Shown: positions 1 to 5,991, counted from the stretch's first letter. The stretch: DNA of 6,882 nucleotides from Solobacterium sp. (GCA_017419465.1 JAFOLE010000147.1:1-6882); one strand, 5' to 3'. Program-made: numbers and translations. The notes: generated by a model from the sequence alone, not told the origin.

Positions 1-905
1 CCGGTGCTGCGCAGATGGATGGTGCTATCCTCGTCGTTGCTGCAACTGACGGACCGATGCCTCAGACACGTGAGCACATCCTGCTCTCCCGTCAGGTAGG
101 CGTTCCTAAGATGGTTGTATTCCTGAACAAGTGCGACATGGTCGACGATGAAGAACTCATCGACCTCGTTGATATGGAAGTTCGTGACCTGCTCTCCGAG
201 TATGGTTTCGACGGCGAGAACACACCGATCATTCGTGGTTCCGCTCTCAAGGCTCTTGAAGGCGATCCGAAGTGGACACCGGCAATCAAGGAGCTCATGG
301 ACGCTGTTGACAGCTGGATCCCGACTCCGGAGCATGAATTCGACAAGCCGTTCCTGATGGCTGTTGAAGACGTCTTCACAATCACAGGCCGTGGTACTGT
401 TGCTACAGGCCGTGTAGAGCGTGGAAAACTGAACCTCAACGATACTGTTGAAATCGTCGGTATCCGTGAGACAAGGAGCACAGTCGTTACCGGAATCGAA
501 ATGTTCCGTAAGACTCTTGACTTCGCTCAGGCTGGTGACAACATCGGTGCGCTGCTCCGTGGTGTCAACCGTGACCAGATCGAACGTGGCCAGGTTCTTG
601 CTAAGCCGGGAAGCGTTACTCCGCACACCAAGTTCAAGGCTCAGGTTTACGTTCTGACAAAGGAAGAGGGCGGCCGTCATACACCGTTCGTCTCCAACTA
701 CCGTCCGCAGTTCTATTTCCGTACAACGGACGTTACAGGCGTTATCCGTCTGCCGGAAGGCACAGAAATGTGCATGCCTGGTGACAACGTTGTCATGGAC
801 GTTGAACTCCTCGCTCCGATCGCTGTTGAGCAGGGAACAAAGTTCTCCATCCGTGAAGGCGGACGTACCGTTGGTTCCGGATCCATCGTTGAGATCACTG
901 AGTAA
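1..905 (+). CDS. tuf: Elongation factor Tu, 5'-truncated by the window edge
   Basis: EF-Tu is the GTPase that delivers aminoacyl-tRNA to the ribosomal A site. The reading frame is already open at base 3 (Gly-Ala-Ala-Gln before the first ATG at 15), so the ATG at 15 is internal. Roughly the first 93 residues, with the P-loop, switch regions and DxxG motif, lie outside the window. What remains shows the G4 motif NKCD, the G5 motif GSALKAL, the start of domain 2 (KPFLMAVEDVF), the GRGTVATGRVERG segment, and the domain 3 signature GGRHTPF with YRPQFYFRTTDVTG. The protein ends at EGGRTVGSGSIVEITE, as expected for a full-length C-terminus. A strong terminator follows directly, so this is probably the last gene of its transcript (often the rpsL-rpsG-fusA-tuf operon, which cannot be checked here). 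Identification is very secure; the only uncertainty is the missing 5' part. Confidence 0.98.
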   Translation, partial: GAAQMDGAILVVAATDGPMPQTREHILLSRQVGVPKMVVFLNKCDMVDDEELIDLVDMEVRDLLSEYGFDGENTPIIRGSALKALEGDPKWTPAIKELMDAVDSWIPTPEHEFDKPFLMAVEDVFTITGRGTVATGRVERGKLNLNDTVEIVGIRETRSTVVTGIEMFRKTLDFAQAGDNIGALLRGVNRDQIERGQVLAKPGSVTPHTKFKAQVYVLTKEEGGRHTPFVSNYRPQFYFRTTDVTGVIRLPEGTEMCMPGDNVVMDVELLAPIAVEQGTKFSIREGGRTVGSGSIVEITE

Positions 906-919
906 TCCAATCGATACTG

Positions 920-953
920 AAAGACAATCTCCTGACGGAGGTTGTCTTTTTTT
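920..953 (+). terminator. Intrinsic terminator of tuf
   Basis: A 13-base-pair stem (920-932 with 937-949, one U-G pair) closes a four-base TGAC loop and runs into a T-run at 947-953. It begins 15 bases after the tuf stop codon. The strong stem and uninterrupted T-run make this a textbook Rho-independent terminator. It should insulate the downstream small genes from the very high tuf transcription. Confidence 0.93.
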
Positions 954-990
954 ATGCAGATTGGCGGACGCCACCGGTTCTGCCTGCGTG

Positions 991-996
991 TATACT
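991..996 (+). promoter_or_regulatory. Possible -10 element for the 102-residue membrane protein
   Basis: TATACT at 991-996 lies just upstream of the ribosome binding site AAGGAG (1003-1008). The only TTG-like -35 (TTGGCG, 961-966) is 24 bases away, too far for normal sigma-A spacing. The hexamer at the proper distance is a poor match. A promoter is needed after the tuf terminator, so this is the best candidate, but it is weak evidence. Confidence 0.3.
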
Positions 997-1018
997 GAAC
1001 ATAAGGAGAACCTGCATT

Positions 1019-1327
1019 ATGACAAATCTGAAACTGGCGGGGATTATCGCACTCATACTGAACGGAATCGGTGCTCTGGTTAACTGGCTGTCGTTCCGTT
1101 CTTCAAACTCGCTGCTTATAAAACTTAATACCTTCGGCGGGGAGATTACGATTGAACACGGATTCGGGGGAATCCGGGCAGTGCATATTTACGGGATGAC
1201 ACCGGATCAGCTCACAACGCACTCCGTGCAGTTCAGTCCGGTCGGATTTGTGATTTCGTTTCTGCTTACACTGGCAGTCGTATATCTGATCCTGCTGGTC
1301 TTCCGGCGGGTCCGTACGGCATCCTGA
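1019..1327 (+). CDS. Small two-helix membrane protein of unknown function
   Basis: This encodes 102 residues that I do not recognise as a named family. It starts at an ATG ten bases after a good ribosome binding site (AAGGAG, 1003-1008). Two hydrophobic segments are visible: residues about 4-25 (LKLAGIIALILNGIGALVNWL) and about 74-96, ending in the basic sequence RRVR. About 50 mostly polar residues lie between them. With a short N-terminus and a basic C-terminal tail, both ends are probably cytoplasmic and the central loop external. The gene sits alone between the tuf terminator and a gap of 93 bases before the DUF975 gene, with no terminator in between, so the two membrane-protein genes may be read together. 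The start and the reality of the gene are well supported by the ribosome binding site and topology; the function is unknown. Confidence 0.75.
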   Translation: MTNLKLAGIIALILNGIGALVNWLSFRSSNSLLIKLNTFGGEITIEHGFGGIRAVHIYGMTPDQLTTHSVQFSPVGFVISFLLTLAVVYLILLVFRRVRTAS

Positions 1328-1373
1328 TTCCATGCGTCAGTCGCCGTGTGTGGATTCTTTCCGACATGGTCCG

Positions 1374-1379
1374 TATATT
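1374..1379 (+). promoter_or_regulatory. Possible -10 element ahead of the DUF975 gene
   Basis: TATATT at 1374-1379 lies 41 bases before the start of the DUF975 gene. At 17 bases upstream stands TGGATT, only a half match to TTGACA. Between this element and the gene is a small hairpin with a GAAA tetraloop (GTGC 1387-1390 pairing with GCAC 1395-1398), which would sit at the start of the transcript. Weak evidence overall. Confidence 0.25.
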
Positions 1380-1420
1380 AGACTGAGTGCGAAAGCACCT
1401 GAGAGAGGGGAAAATTTCTC

Positions 1421-2104
1421 ATGAAAGAACTGAATCGTGCTGCATTGAAAGACAGTGCAAAGGCGCTGTTGAAACGGAATTACTGGAAAATGGTCGTTGC
1501 CGGTTTTGTGCTGGCGATGGCAATCGGCGAAGCAGTACGGGTAACCGTTACCTATCAGGCTGACGAGCTGCCCGAAAAGGTTCGCGCAATTGCGGCGGTT
1601 ACCGCTATCCTCGGGACAATTATCGGAATTGTCCTCACGCTGTTTGTCCTGCATCCGCTGGAATACGGCGGAACAAAATTCTTCCTGCATAATCCGGACG
1701 GCAACGGCGATGGCACGCTGAGTGACGGATTCCGGGGCGAAAACCTGAAACAGTCTGCCCTGACCTTCCTGTACCGTGATCTGATGATCTTCCTGTATAC
1801 GCTTCTGCTTATTATTCCGGGAATCATCAAAGCCTATGAATTCTATTTCGTGGCACCGCTGACCGTGGATCATCCGGAGCTTTCTCCGGTGGAGATCGGC
1901 GATCTGTCCAAAGAGATGACAAAGGGCCGCAAGATGGAACTCTTCAAGCTGGATCTTTCGTTCATTCTCTGGAACATCGCCAACAGCATGTCCCTGGGTA
2001 TTATCGGAATCTTCTTTTACTACCCGTACCGGTACCAGACAAAGGCACTCGCCTACCGTGAACTGGTAATCGAAGGCGCAGATCCGACCCGTCCGGCACA
2101 CTGA
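1421..2104 (+). CDS. DUF975 family integral membrane protein
   Basis: This encodes 227 residues with the pattern of the DUF975 family (multi-helix membrane proteins of Bacillota with unknown function). The N-terminal KxxAKALLKRNYWKMVV motif is followed by hydrophobic segments at about residues 22-38, 56-78, 115-136 and 176-202. The segment LLIIPGIIKAYEF (129-141), the HPELSPVEIGDLSKEMTKGRK region (151-171), LFKLDLSFILWNI (174-186) and the final PYRYQTKALAYREL (202-215) are the characteristic conserved blocks. The start is supported by AGAGGGG at 1404-1410, ten bases before ATG. An insertion near residues 91-104 contains a calcium-loop-like sequence (see findings). A terminator follows 18 bases after the stop. 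The family assignment is confident; the biochemical role is not known for the family. Confidence 0.88.
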   Translation: MKELNRAALKDSAKALLKRNYWKMVVAGFVLAMAIGEAVRVTVTYQADELPEKVRAIAAVTAILGTIIGIVLTLFVLHPLEYGGTKFFLHNPDGNGDGTLSDGFRGENLKQSALTFLYRDLMIFLYTLLLIIPGIIKAYEFYFVAPLTVDHPELSPVEIGDLSKEMTKGRKMELFKLDLSFILWNIANSMSLGIIGIFFYYPYRYQTKALAYRELVIEGADPTRPAH

Positions 2105-2122
2105 TCTGCAAACAATCTGTAC

Positions 2123-2158
2123 AAAACGTCCGGAATCAAAAACCGGGCGTTTTCTTTA
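2123..2158 (+). terminator. Intrinsic terminator after the DUF975 gene
   Basis: An 11-base-pair stem (2123-2133 with 2143-2153, one U-G pair) with an A-rich nine-base loop is followed by the T-rich run TTTTCTTT. The T-run is interrupted by one C, so some readthrough is plausible. It ends only 18 bases before the ribonuclease lipoprotein gene, leaving almost no room for a separate promoter and leader. Confidence 0.85.
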
Positions 2159-2176
2159 TGTTAAACTTTTGAATGT

Positions 2177-2752
2177 ATGAAGAATTCAATGAAGAAAATT
2201 CTGCCGATCCTGTTATCGGTATCATTCCTGTTTGCAGGATGCCGCAGAAAACCTGCGGAACCGCAGCCGACGCCGGTCATTCCGGATATTGTCGAAACAA
2301 CAGTGGCACCGGAAACACCGAAACCCACGGAAACGCCCGCGGCGGTTGAGGCAACGGAAGCCCCGGCGGAAACCACGCCGGAACCCGCAAAGGAACCGGA
2401 GCCTGCGATTTCGGAAGATACGCGCTGTGATGACAAAGACTGTGTGGCGTTATATGTCTATACCTACGGACACCTGCCGTCCAACTATATGTCAAAAAAG
2501 GAAGCGCGCAAACGCGGCTGGAACAGCGGTGCGCTGTCCAAAGTGCTGAAGGGCATGGCAATCGGCGGCGACCGTTTCGGAAACATGGAAGGATATCTGC
2601 CGGATCAGTACAACTATACGGAATGTGATATTGATACGATCGGAAAGAAATCCCGCGGCGCAAAGCGGATCGTCTTTGCGGACGGGGGAGTTCTCGTCTA
2701 CTACACCGAAGATCACTATGAGACCTTTGAACTGCTGTATGGGGAGGAGTAA
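2177..2752 (+). CDS. Lipoprotein-anchored barnase-type ribonuclease
   Basis: This encodes 191 residues in three parts. Residues 1-22 are a lipoprotein signal peptide: basic MKNSMKK, hydrophobic core, then lipobox F-A-G-C with C22 as the lipidation site. Residues 23-80 are a Pro/Thr/Glu/Ala-rich stalk. Residues about 88-189 align with barnase, the guanyl-preferring secreted RNase of Bacillus: LPSNYMSKKEA, RGW, IGGDRFGNMEGYLP, ECDID and YYTEDHYETF match the barnase blocks. The active-site residues are all present: K107 (barnase K27), E149 (E73), R160 (R83), R164 (R87) and H180 (H102). An active RNase held on the outer membrane face is therefore predicted. Cysteines at 84, 89 and 150 are unlike barnase, which has none. 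No Shine-Dalgarno is visible before ATG 2177; ATG 2189 (M5) is an equally possible start that keeps the signal peptide. The barstar-like gene follows two bases after the stop. Confidence 0.93.
   Translation: MKNSMKKILPILLSVSFLFAGCRRKPAEPQPTPVIPDIVETTVAPETPKPTETPAAVEATEAPAETTPEPAKEPEPAISEDTRCDDKDCVALYVYTYGHLPSNYMSKKEARKRGWNSGALSKVLKGMAIGGDRFGNMEGYLPDQYNYTECDIDTIGKKSRGAKRIVFADGGVLVYYTEDHYETFELLYGEE
2741..2749 (+). promoter_or_regulatory. Very strong ribosome binding site of the inhibitor gene, inside the RNase gene
   Basis: GGGGAGGAG at 2741-2749 forms the last codons of the ribonuclease (Gly-Glu-Glu) and ends five bases before the inhibitor ATG at 2755. Ribosomes finishing the RNase can restart on the inhibitor, and the site can also load ribosomes independently. 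It contrasts with the near absence of such a site before the RNase gene. Confidence 0.85.
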
Positions 2753-2754
2753 TC

Positions 2755-3036
2755 ATGTACAGACAAATTGAACTGAACCCGGACCGCATCATGAACAAGC
2801 AGGACATGCGGGAATACATGCAGGAAACGTTTCTGTTTGAAGATGAAGAATACGGCGCGATCAATCTGGACGCCCTCAGTGATTCTCTGAGTGAAGTGAC
2901 TGACCAGGTGGATATTATCCTGCGGCCGGACGCGATCATGAAGATCTGCCAGAATGAATATGCCTATAAGGTTCTGCTTGTGCTGGGAAGAGCGGGGGAG
3001 GATAATCCGAACCTGCGGCTTCTGTTCCGGCGGTAA
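2755..3036 (+). CDS. Barstar family ribonuclease inhibitor (immunity protein)
   Basis: This encodes 93 residues, close to the 90 of barstar, with no signal peptide, so it should remain cytoplasmic. Barstar inhibits barnase by inserting an acidic helix into the active site. The core is visible at residues 33-45: YGAINLDALSDSL against barstar YGENLDALWDCL, with one extra residue after YG-A. D39 and D43 correspond to barstar D35 and D39, the main active-site-blocking residues. The N-terminal strand IELNPDRI and the later VLLVLGRA helix also align. Barstar Y29, W38 and E76 appear replaced by E32, S42 and R79, so the interface is divergent. Position directly after the RNase gene, with a two-base gap, supports a dedicated pair. 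It would protect the cell from RNase that fails to be exported. Confidence 0.9.
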   Translation: MYRQIELNPDRIMNKQDMREYMQETFLFEDEEYGAINLDALSDSLSEVTDQVDIILRPDAIMKICQNEYAYKVLLVLGRAGEDNPNLRLLFRR

Positions 3037-3047
3037 TTGAGGACAGT

Positions 3048-4106
3048 ATGAAGGAACGGGAATATAACTATGACCTTCTGCGGGCGGTTTCCGCGTTTGC
3101 GGTCGTGCTCGGCCATGTCGCAGCGCTGTTTATCGAAACCGCGCAGTGGGATTACTTTGACGGACTGCCGATGAACCATCCGCTGATCTCCGTGGTGATT
3201 ACCGCACTGTGCAGATTCAGCGTGCCGGCGTTTCTGATGTTGTCGGGCGCGTTTGTCCTCGGCAATCCGAAGACAAAGGATGCGGCGTCGTTCTACCGGC
3301 GCTCCTGGCGCCATGTGGGAATTCCTGCGCTGGCCGCAGTCATTGCCGGCGTTGTCTACTCACTGTTCTGCGGACTGGTGCTGGATGGTACCGGCGCGAT
3401 GCCGGCGGTGGAGGCGCTGATCAGCGGCGCACCGTTTTATCATCTCTGGTATCTGCCGGTCATGGCAGGCACGTATCTTCTGGCACCGTGGATTTATCGG
3501 CTTCGCGAAGAAGTGAGTCCGGAGACATTCGCAAAAATCGCCGCAGGGATGACGATTGCGGGGTGTCTTGGCCTGTGGCTGAATCCGCCCGTTGCGTCCC
3601 ATTGGAATATCGGCGAAGCATTCTGCTATACCGGATATTTCATGCTGGGATATGTGCTTCGGGAGCGCAGCCGCGGAAAGTCCGGCGGATGGCTGTTCAT
3701 CCTGGCCGCCCTGATTCTGCATGCATGCAGCGGGGTGCTGGTCTATCGTGCGGTATTTGTCTCCGGTATGGACCGGGCACTTGCGGAACATCGTTACTTT
3801 ATGAGCTATGCGCCGCTGACGGTGCTGGCATCCGTATTGATGTTTGCCGGCTTTGCACGGCTGAAGGTGCATTTCAGCTCCGGCGTATTTGCGGCACACA
3901 CCTACAGCATCTATCTGATCCATGCATTCCTGCTGGATATCATCTCCCGGCTGTCACGGGCAGTAAACGGACAGCGGTGGCTGTGTCATCTGGACGCACG
4001 ATTCGCCATTCTGCTTCTGGCCGTACTGGTCTATGTTCTCTCGTGCGGCCTGGGAATCCTTCTTCATAAAATCTGTGCACAATCAAAAAAAGCAGTGAAG
4101 GCCTGA
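3048..4106 (+). CDS. Membrane acyltransferase, acyltransferase family 3 (OafA/WecH type)
   Basis: This encodes 352 residues, typical for the stand-alone integral membrane acyltransferase 3 family, which transfers acyl groups (often acetyl) to sugars of cell-surface polymers or glycolipids. The N-terminal signature YDLLRAVSAFAVVLGHVAAL (8-27) contains the conserved R12 and presumed catalytic H23. Further family blocks are RFSVPAFLMLSGAFVL (56-71), HLWYLPVMAGTYLLAPWIY (132-150), YTGYFMLGYVL (194-204) and TYSIYLIHAFLLDII (285-299). About ten membrane helices can be traced, and the C-terminus is basic (QSKKAVKA). ATG 3048 is preceded by TTGAGGA (3037-3043) at slightly short spacing. It begins 11 bases after the inhibitor gene, so co-transcription with the RNase pair is likely. 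The acceptor cannot be named from sequence: teichoic acid, peptidoglycan or capsule are all possible. Confidence 0.9.
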   Translation: MKEREYNYDLLRAVSAFAVVLGHVAALFIETAQWDYFDGLPMNHPLISVVITALCRFSVPAFLMLSGAFVLGNPKTKDAASFYRRSWRHVGIPALAAVIAGVVYSLFCGLVLDGTGAMPAVEALISGAPFYHLWYLPVMAGTYLLAPWIYRLREEVSPETFAKIAAGMTIAGCLGLWLNPPVASHWNIGEAFCYTGYFMLGYVLRERSRGKSGGWLFILAALILHACSGVLVYRAVFVSGMDRALAEHRYFMSYAPLTVLASVLMFAGFARLKVHFSSGVFAAHTYSIYLIHAFLLDIISRLSRAVNGQRWLCHLDARFAILLLAVLVYVLSCGLGILLHKICAQSKKAVKA

Positions 4107-4127
4107 AACCTTCACTGTTTGCTTTTT
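4085..4127. terminator. Bidirectional terminator between convergent genes
   Basis: A perfect nine-base-pair stem (CAGTGAAGG 4093-4101 with CCTTCACTG 4109-4117) has a seven-base loop. On the + strand it is followed by TTTGCTTTTT (4118-4127), and on the - strand by CTTTTTTT (4092-4085). It therefore can end both the acyltransferase transcript and the regulator transcript. The left arm and part of the loop are the last codons and stop of the acyltransferase gene. Confidence 0.88.
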
Positions 4128-4148
4128 CGGGGAAACGCATGTGTCTGT

Positions 4149-5855
4149 TTAATCATCGGTTTCAACGACCGGTGCGGTGAACTGCCGGATCGCCCGCACC
4201 ATATTCGGGTGCGAGATGACAAAGGCAATGCGGGGATCCTTGTGCTTGGAGACAATCGCAAGTTTCTGATCCTTTACATAGATCGACAGATTACGAAAAG
4301 CGTTGTCAGTTGTCTCGCGGATGGATAACCCGGCATGTCCTGCGGCGTAATCTTTTGCCAGACTGAGATGTTTCTGATAGGTTTCCCAGCTGTACTGGAG
4401 CCGCTCATCCGCATTCATGAACGGCGCGTCAAATTCCGGTGTGAACCGGTCAAACTCCGTTTTTGAAAGGGACATGATTTCCGAAACCGCAGAGCCGTTT
4501 CTGAGCAGGCGGTTCATGAAATCCTGCTGGTTGATCAGATACGCTTCGGCCCGCCGGGTGAAATCCTCATCGCAGTGGTTCTCACGCAGTATCTGTGTAA
4601 GATGATCAAAGTTCAGTGCGAAGTAGGGAGGCACCGCTGCGCGGATATGCCACTTTCCGCCTCCGCCGGCTTCTTCTTCCATGTACCGGATGGCCACATC
4701 GTTATGTGCGCCGCGGATAATGCGCATCAGCGGAACGGCATGTCCGAACAGCTGCTTTGCGCGGGCTTTGCCGTAAGCGAGCCGTTTTGGCTCGCCGGAC
4801 AGAGCGGAGGATGCGTATTCCACATTGGATCCGATTCCTTCTCCGCTCAGAACACAGGCATCCGAGACATACAGGCAGTGACGGTAAATGCTTCCGGAAA
4901 CAGAGGGGAGGTAATACGGGAAGATCTGTCCGGTCATATAGACCGGGATCCAGGTTTCCAGTCCCAGCATCATTTCCGGGAACGGGCGGTTTACATCGTG
5001 GACGATATGAAGCTGATGTCCTTTTTTGACACACTGTGCGATCAGGCCCATCCACTCTTTCACAAATTCAATATCTTTCGCCATCTCCTCCATCGGCAGT
5101 TCATTGCACATATAGATCGGACCGACGGAATCGGACTTCAGTGTGGACATGAAGAAATCCAGTTCTCCCTGGCGGAGTCCTTCTACATCATAGTATTCCC
5201 GTCTGCCGTCCTGAATGGGTACACCGCTGAACGTCAGATCTTCAAAATGAATGGAGCGGATGTACTGATTGAGATTGAAACTGTTGATGGTGCTGAGGAA
5301 ACGTTCCACTTCCGCTTCCTGGTTGGCTTCCGTCTGAATCAGCCAGCGGGAGAGGTATTCTGCGAAATCATTGTCCGATTCTGCCCCGGTCAGTTCGTTG
5401 ACAAGCATGCGGTCTGCCGGCCGGAGGGTGTCACCAAGTGCCCGCGCGATATGATCCGCAAACGCAACAGGATCTGCCGGAGCGCGTTTGCCGGAACGGA
5501 TGCGGGAAAGATAGGACGCATCATAGTTAAGAATGTAGGAAAGATCCTTCATGGACAGCCGGAGTGTGCTGAGCAGCTCATCGAGATGTTCCGAAAGCAG
5601 AGAAGGCTTGTTTCCGATCGCTGCGCGGTAACGGATAAGACGTTCTTCGCCCATCGGGGTAAGACCGGCTTCTTCCTCCAGCTTTGCGAACCCGCTGCAC
5701 AGACGGATGAGCATTTCGCTGTCCGCCCGGGGGATGCGCTCACCGCTCCGGTAACGGGAGATCACTGCACTTGAAAGGCCGGAGGCACGTGAAAGTTCAC
5801 TCAGGGAACAACCGACCCGTTCCAGATCCTTTTTTAAATAATCACGAAATTCCAT
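4149..5855 (-). CDS. Large regulator with two XRE-type helix-turn-helix domains
   Basis: This encodes 568 residues. The N-terminus contains two helix-turn-helix units that look like an internal duplication: residues about 17-42 (SLSELSRASGLSSAVISRYRSGERIP) and about 100-126 (LSMKDLSYILNYDASYLSRIRSGKRAP). Both end in S-R-x-R-S-G-x-R-x-P, the usual XRE recognition-helix pattern, so DNA binding is well supported. Residues about 190-568 are soluble and I do not recognise them. Notable segments are GPIYMCNELPMEE (245-257), GHQLHIVHDVNRPFPEMMLGL (279-299), WIPVYMTGQIFPYY (302-315) and a C-terminal FVISHPNMVRAIRQFTAPV. This part may sense a ligand or partner (inference). The start at 5855 follows a modest AGGTG ribosome binding site (5862-5866). 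The gene converges on the RNase-acyltransferase cluster and shares its terminator; its target is unknown, with autoregulation plausible. Confidence 0.87.
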   Translation of the reverse strand: MEFRDYLKKDLERVGCSLSELSRASGLSSAVISRYRSGERIPRADSEMLIRLCSGFAKLEEEAGLTPMGEERLIRYRAAIGNKPSLLSEHLDELLSTLRLSMKDLSYILNYDASYLSRIRSGKRAPADPVAFADHIARALGDTLRPADRMLVNELTGAESDNDFAEYLSRWLIQTEANQEAEVERFLSTINSFNLNQYIRSIHFEDLTFSGVPIQDGRREYYDVEGLRQGELDFFMSTLKSDSVGPIYMCNELPMEEMAKDIEFVKEWMGLIAQCVKKGHQLHIVHDVNRPFPEMMLGLETWIPVYMTGQIFPYYLPSVSGSIYRHCLYVSDACVLSGEGIGSNVEYASSALSGEPKRLAYGKARAKQLFGHAVPLMRIIRGAHNDVAIRYMEEEAGGGGKWHIRAAVPPYFALNFDHLTQILRENHCDEDFTRRAEAYLINQQDFMNRLLRNGSAVSEIMSLSKTEFDRFTPEFDAPFMNADERLQYSWETYQKHLSLAKDYAAGHAGLSIRETTDNAFRNLSIYVKDQKLAIVSKHKDPRIAFVISHPNMVRAIRQFTAPVVETDD

Positions 5856-5873
5856 AAAACACCTGCCGGAACC

Positions 5874-5886
5874 TGCCGTAACGGCA
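5874..5886. repeat. Palindrome next to the regulator start
   Basis: TGCCGT-A-ACGGCA is a perfect 6+6 inverted repeat around a single central base. It lies 18 bases upstream of the regulator ATG, overlapping the second copy of the ACCTGCCG direct repeat. Such a short symmetric site close to an XRE gene start is typical of an autoregulatory operator, but binding is inference. Confidence 0.45.
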
Positions 5887-5917
5887 ATGAAACTGTTCTG
5901 CCGCCGGATTGGTTCTC

Positions 5918-5923
5918 ATTATC
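5918..5923 (-). promoter_or_regulatory. Possible -10 element of the regulator gene
   Basis: On the - strand GATAAT (5923 to 5918) would start transcription near 5911 and give a leader of about 56 bases that includes the TGCCGT-A-ACGGCA palindrome. No good -35 hexamer stands 16-18 bases upstream. The promoter is therefore either weak, activator-dependent or elsewhere. Confidence 0.3.
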
Positions 5924-5964
5924 TTTAAGATGGATTGACTGAATGAGGCACACAGAGATGCATG

Positions 5965-5991
5965 CCGGTTGTGAATGCCGGACTGAACCGG
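5965..5991. repeat. Inverted repeat CCGGTT-N15-AACCGG
   Basis: The arms CCGGTT (5965-5970) and AACCGG (5986-5991) are perfect complements with 15 bases between them, so their centres are 21 bases apart, about two helical turns. A copy of ATGCCGG overlaps the left arm and another lies inside the spacer. This geometry suits a dimeric regulator bound on one DNA face, but CCGG-rich sequence can also arise by chance here. Confidence 0.35.

Noticed and set aside
961..996. TTGGCG paired with TATACT as a standard promoter
   Set aside because: The spacer is 24 bases, well beyond the usual 16-18, so only the -10 was kept as a weak candidate.
1387..1410. Riboswitch-like leader (GNRA hairpin then CTGAGAGAGGGG) before the DUF975 gene
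   Set aside because: The CTGAGA resemblance to the TPP riboswitch is not accompanied by the other conserved blocks, and the leader is too short for a full aptamer.
1337..2101. A 254-codon open frame on the - strand
   Set aside because: It lies antisense over the DUF975 gene, which has clear family motifs, membrane topology and a ribosome binding site; the antisense product is rich in Cys, His and Gln with no recognisable domain.
2277..2939. A 220-codon open frame on the - strand
   Set aside because: It overlaps the RNase and inhibitor genes antisense; its Pro/Arg-rich composition simply mirrors the stalk-coding sequence.
3209..4069. A 286-codon + strand frame within the acyltransferase gene
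   Set aside because: Out-of-frame reading of a gene with strong family motifs; the product is Arg/Ser/Cys-rich with no domain.
4575..5774. A 399-codon open frame on the + strand
   Set aside because: It is antisense to the double-HTH regulator, whose domains are unmistakable; the + product shows no domain and no ribosome binding site was seen.
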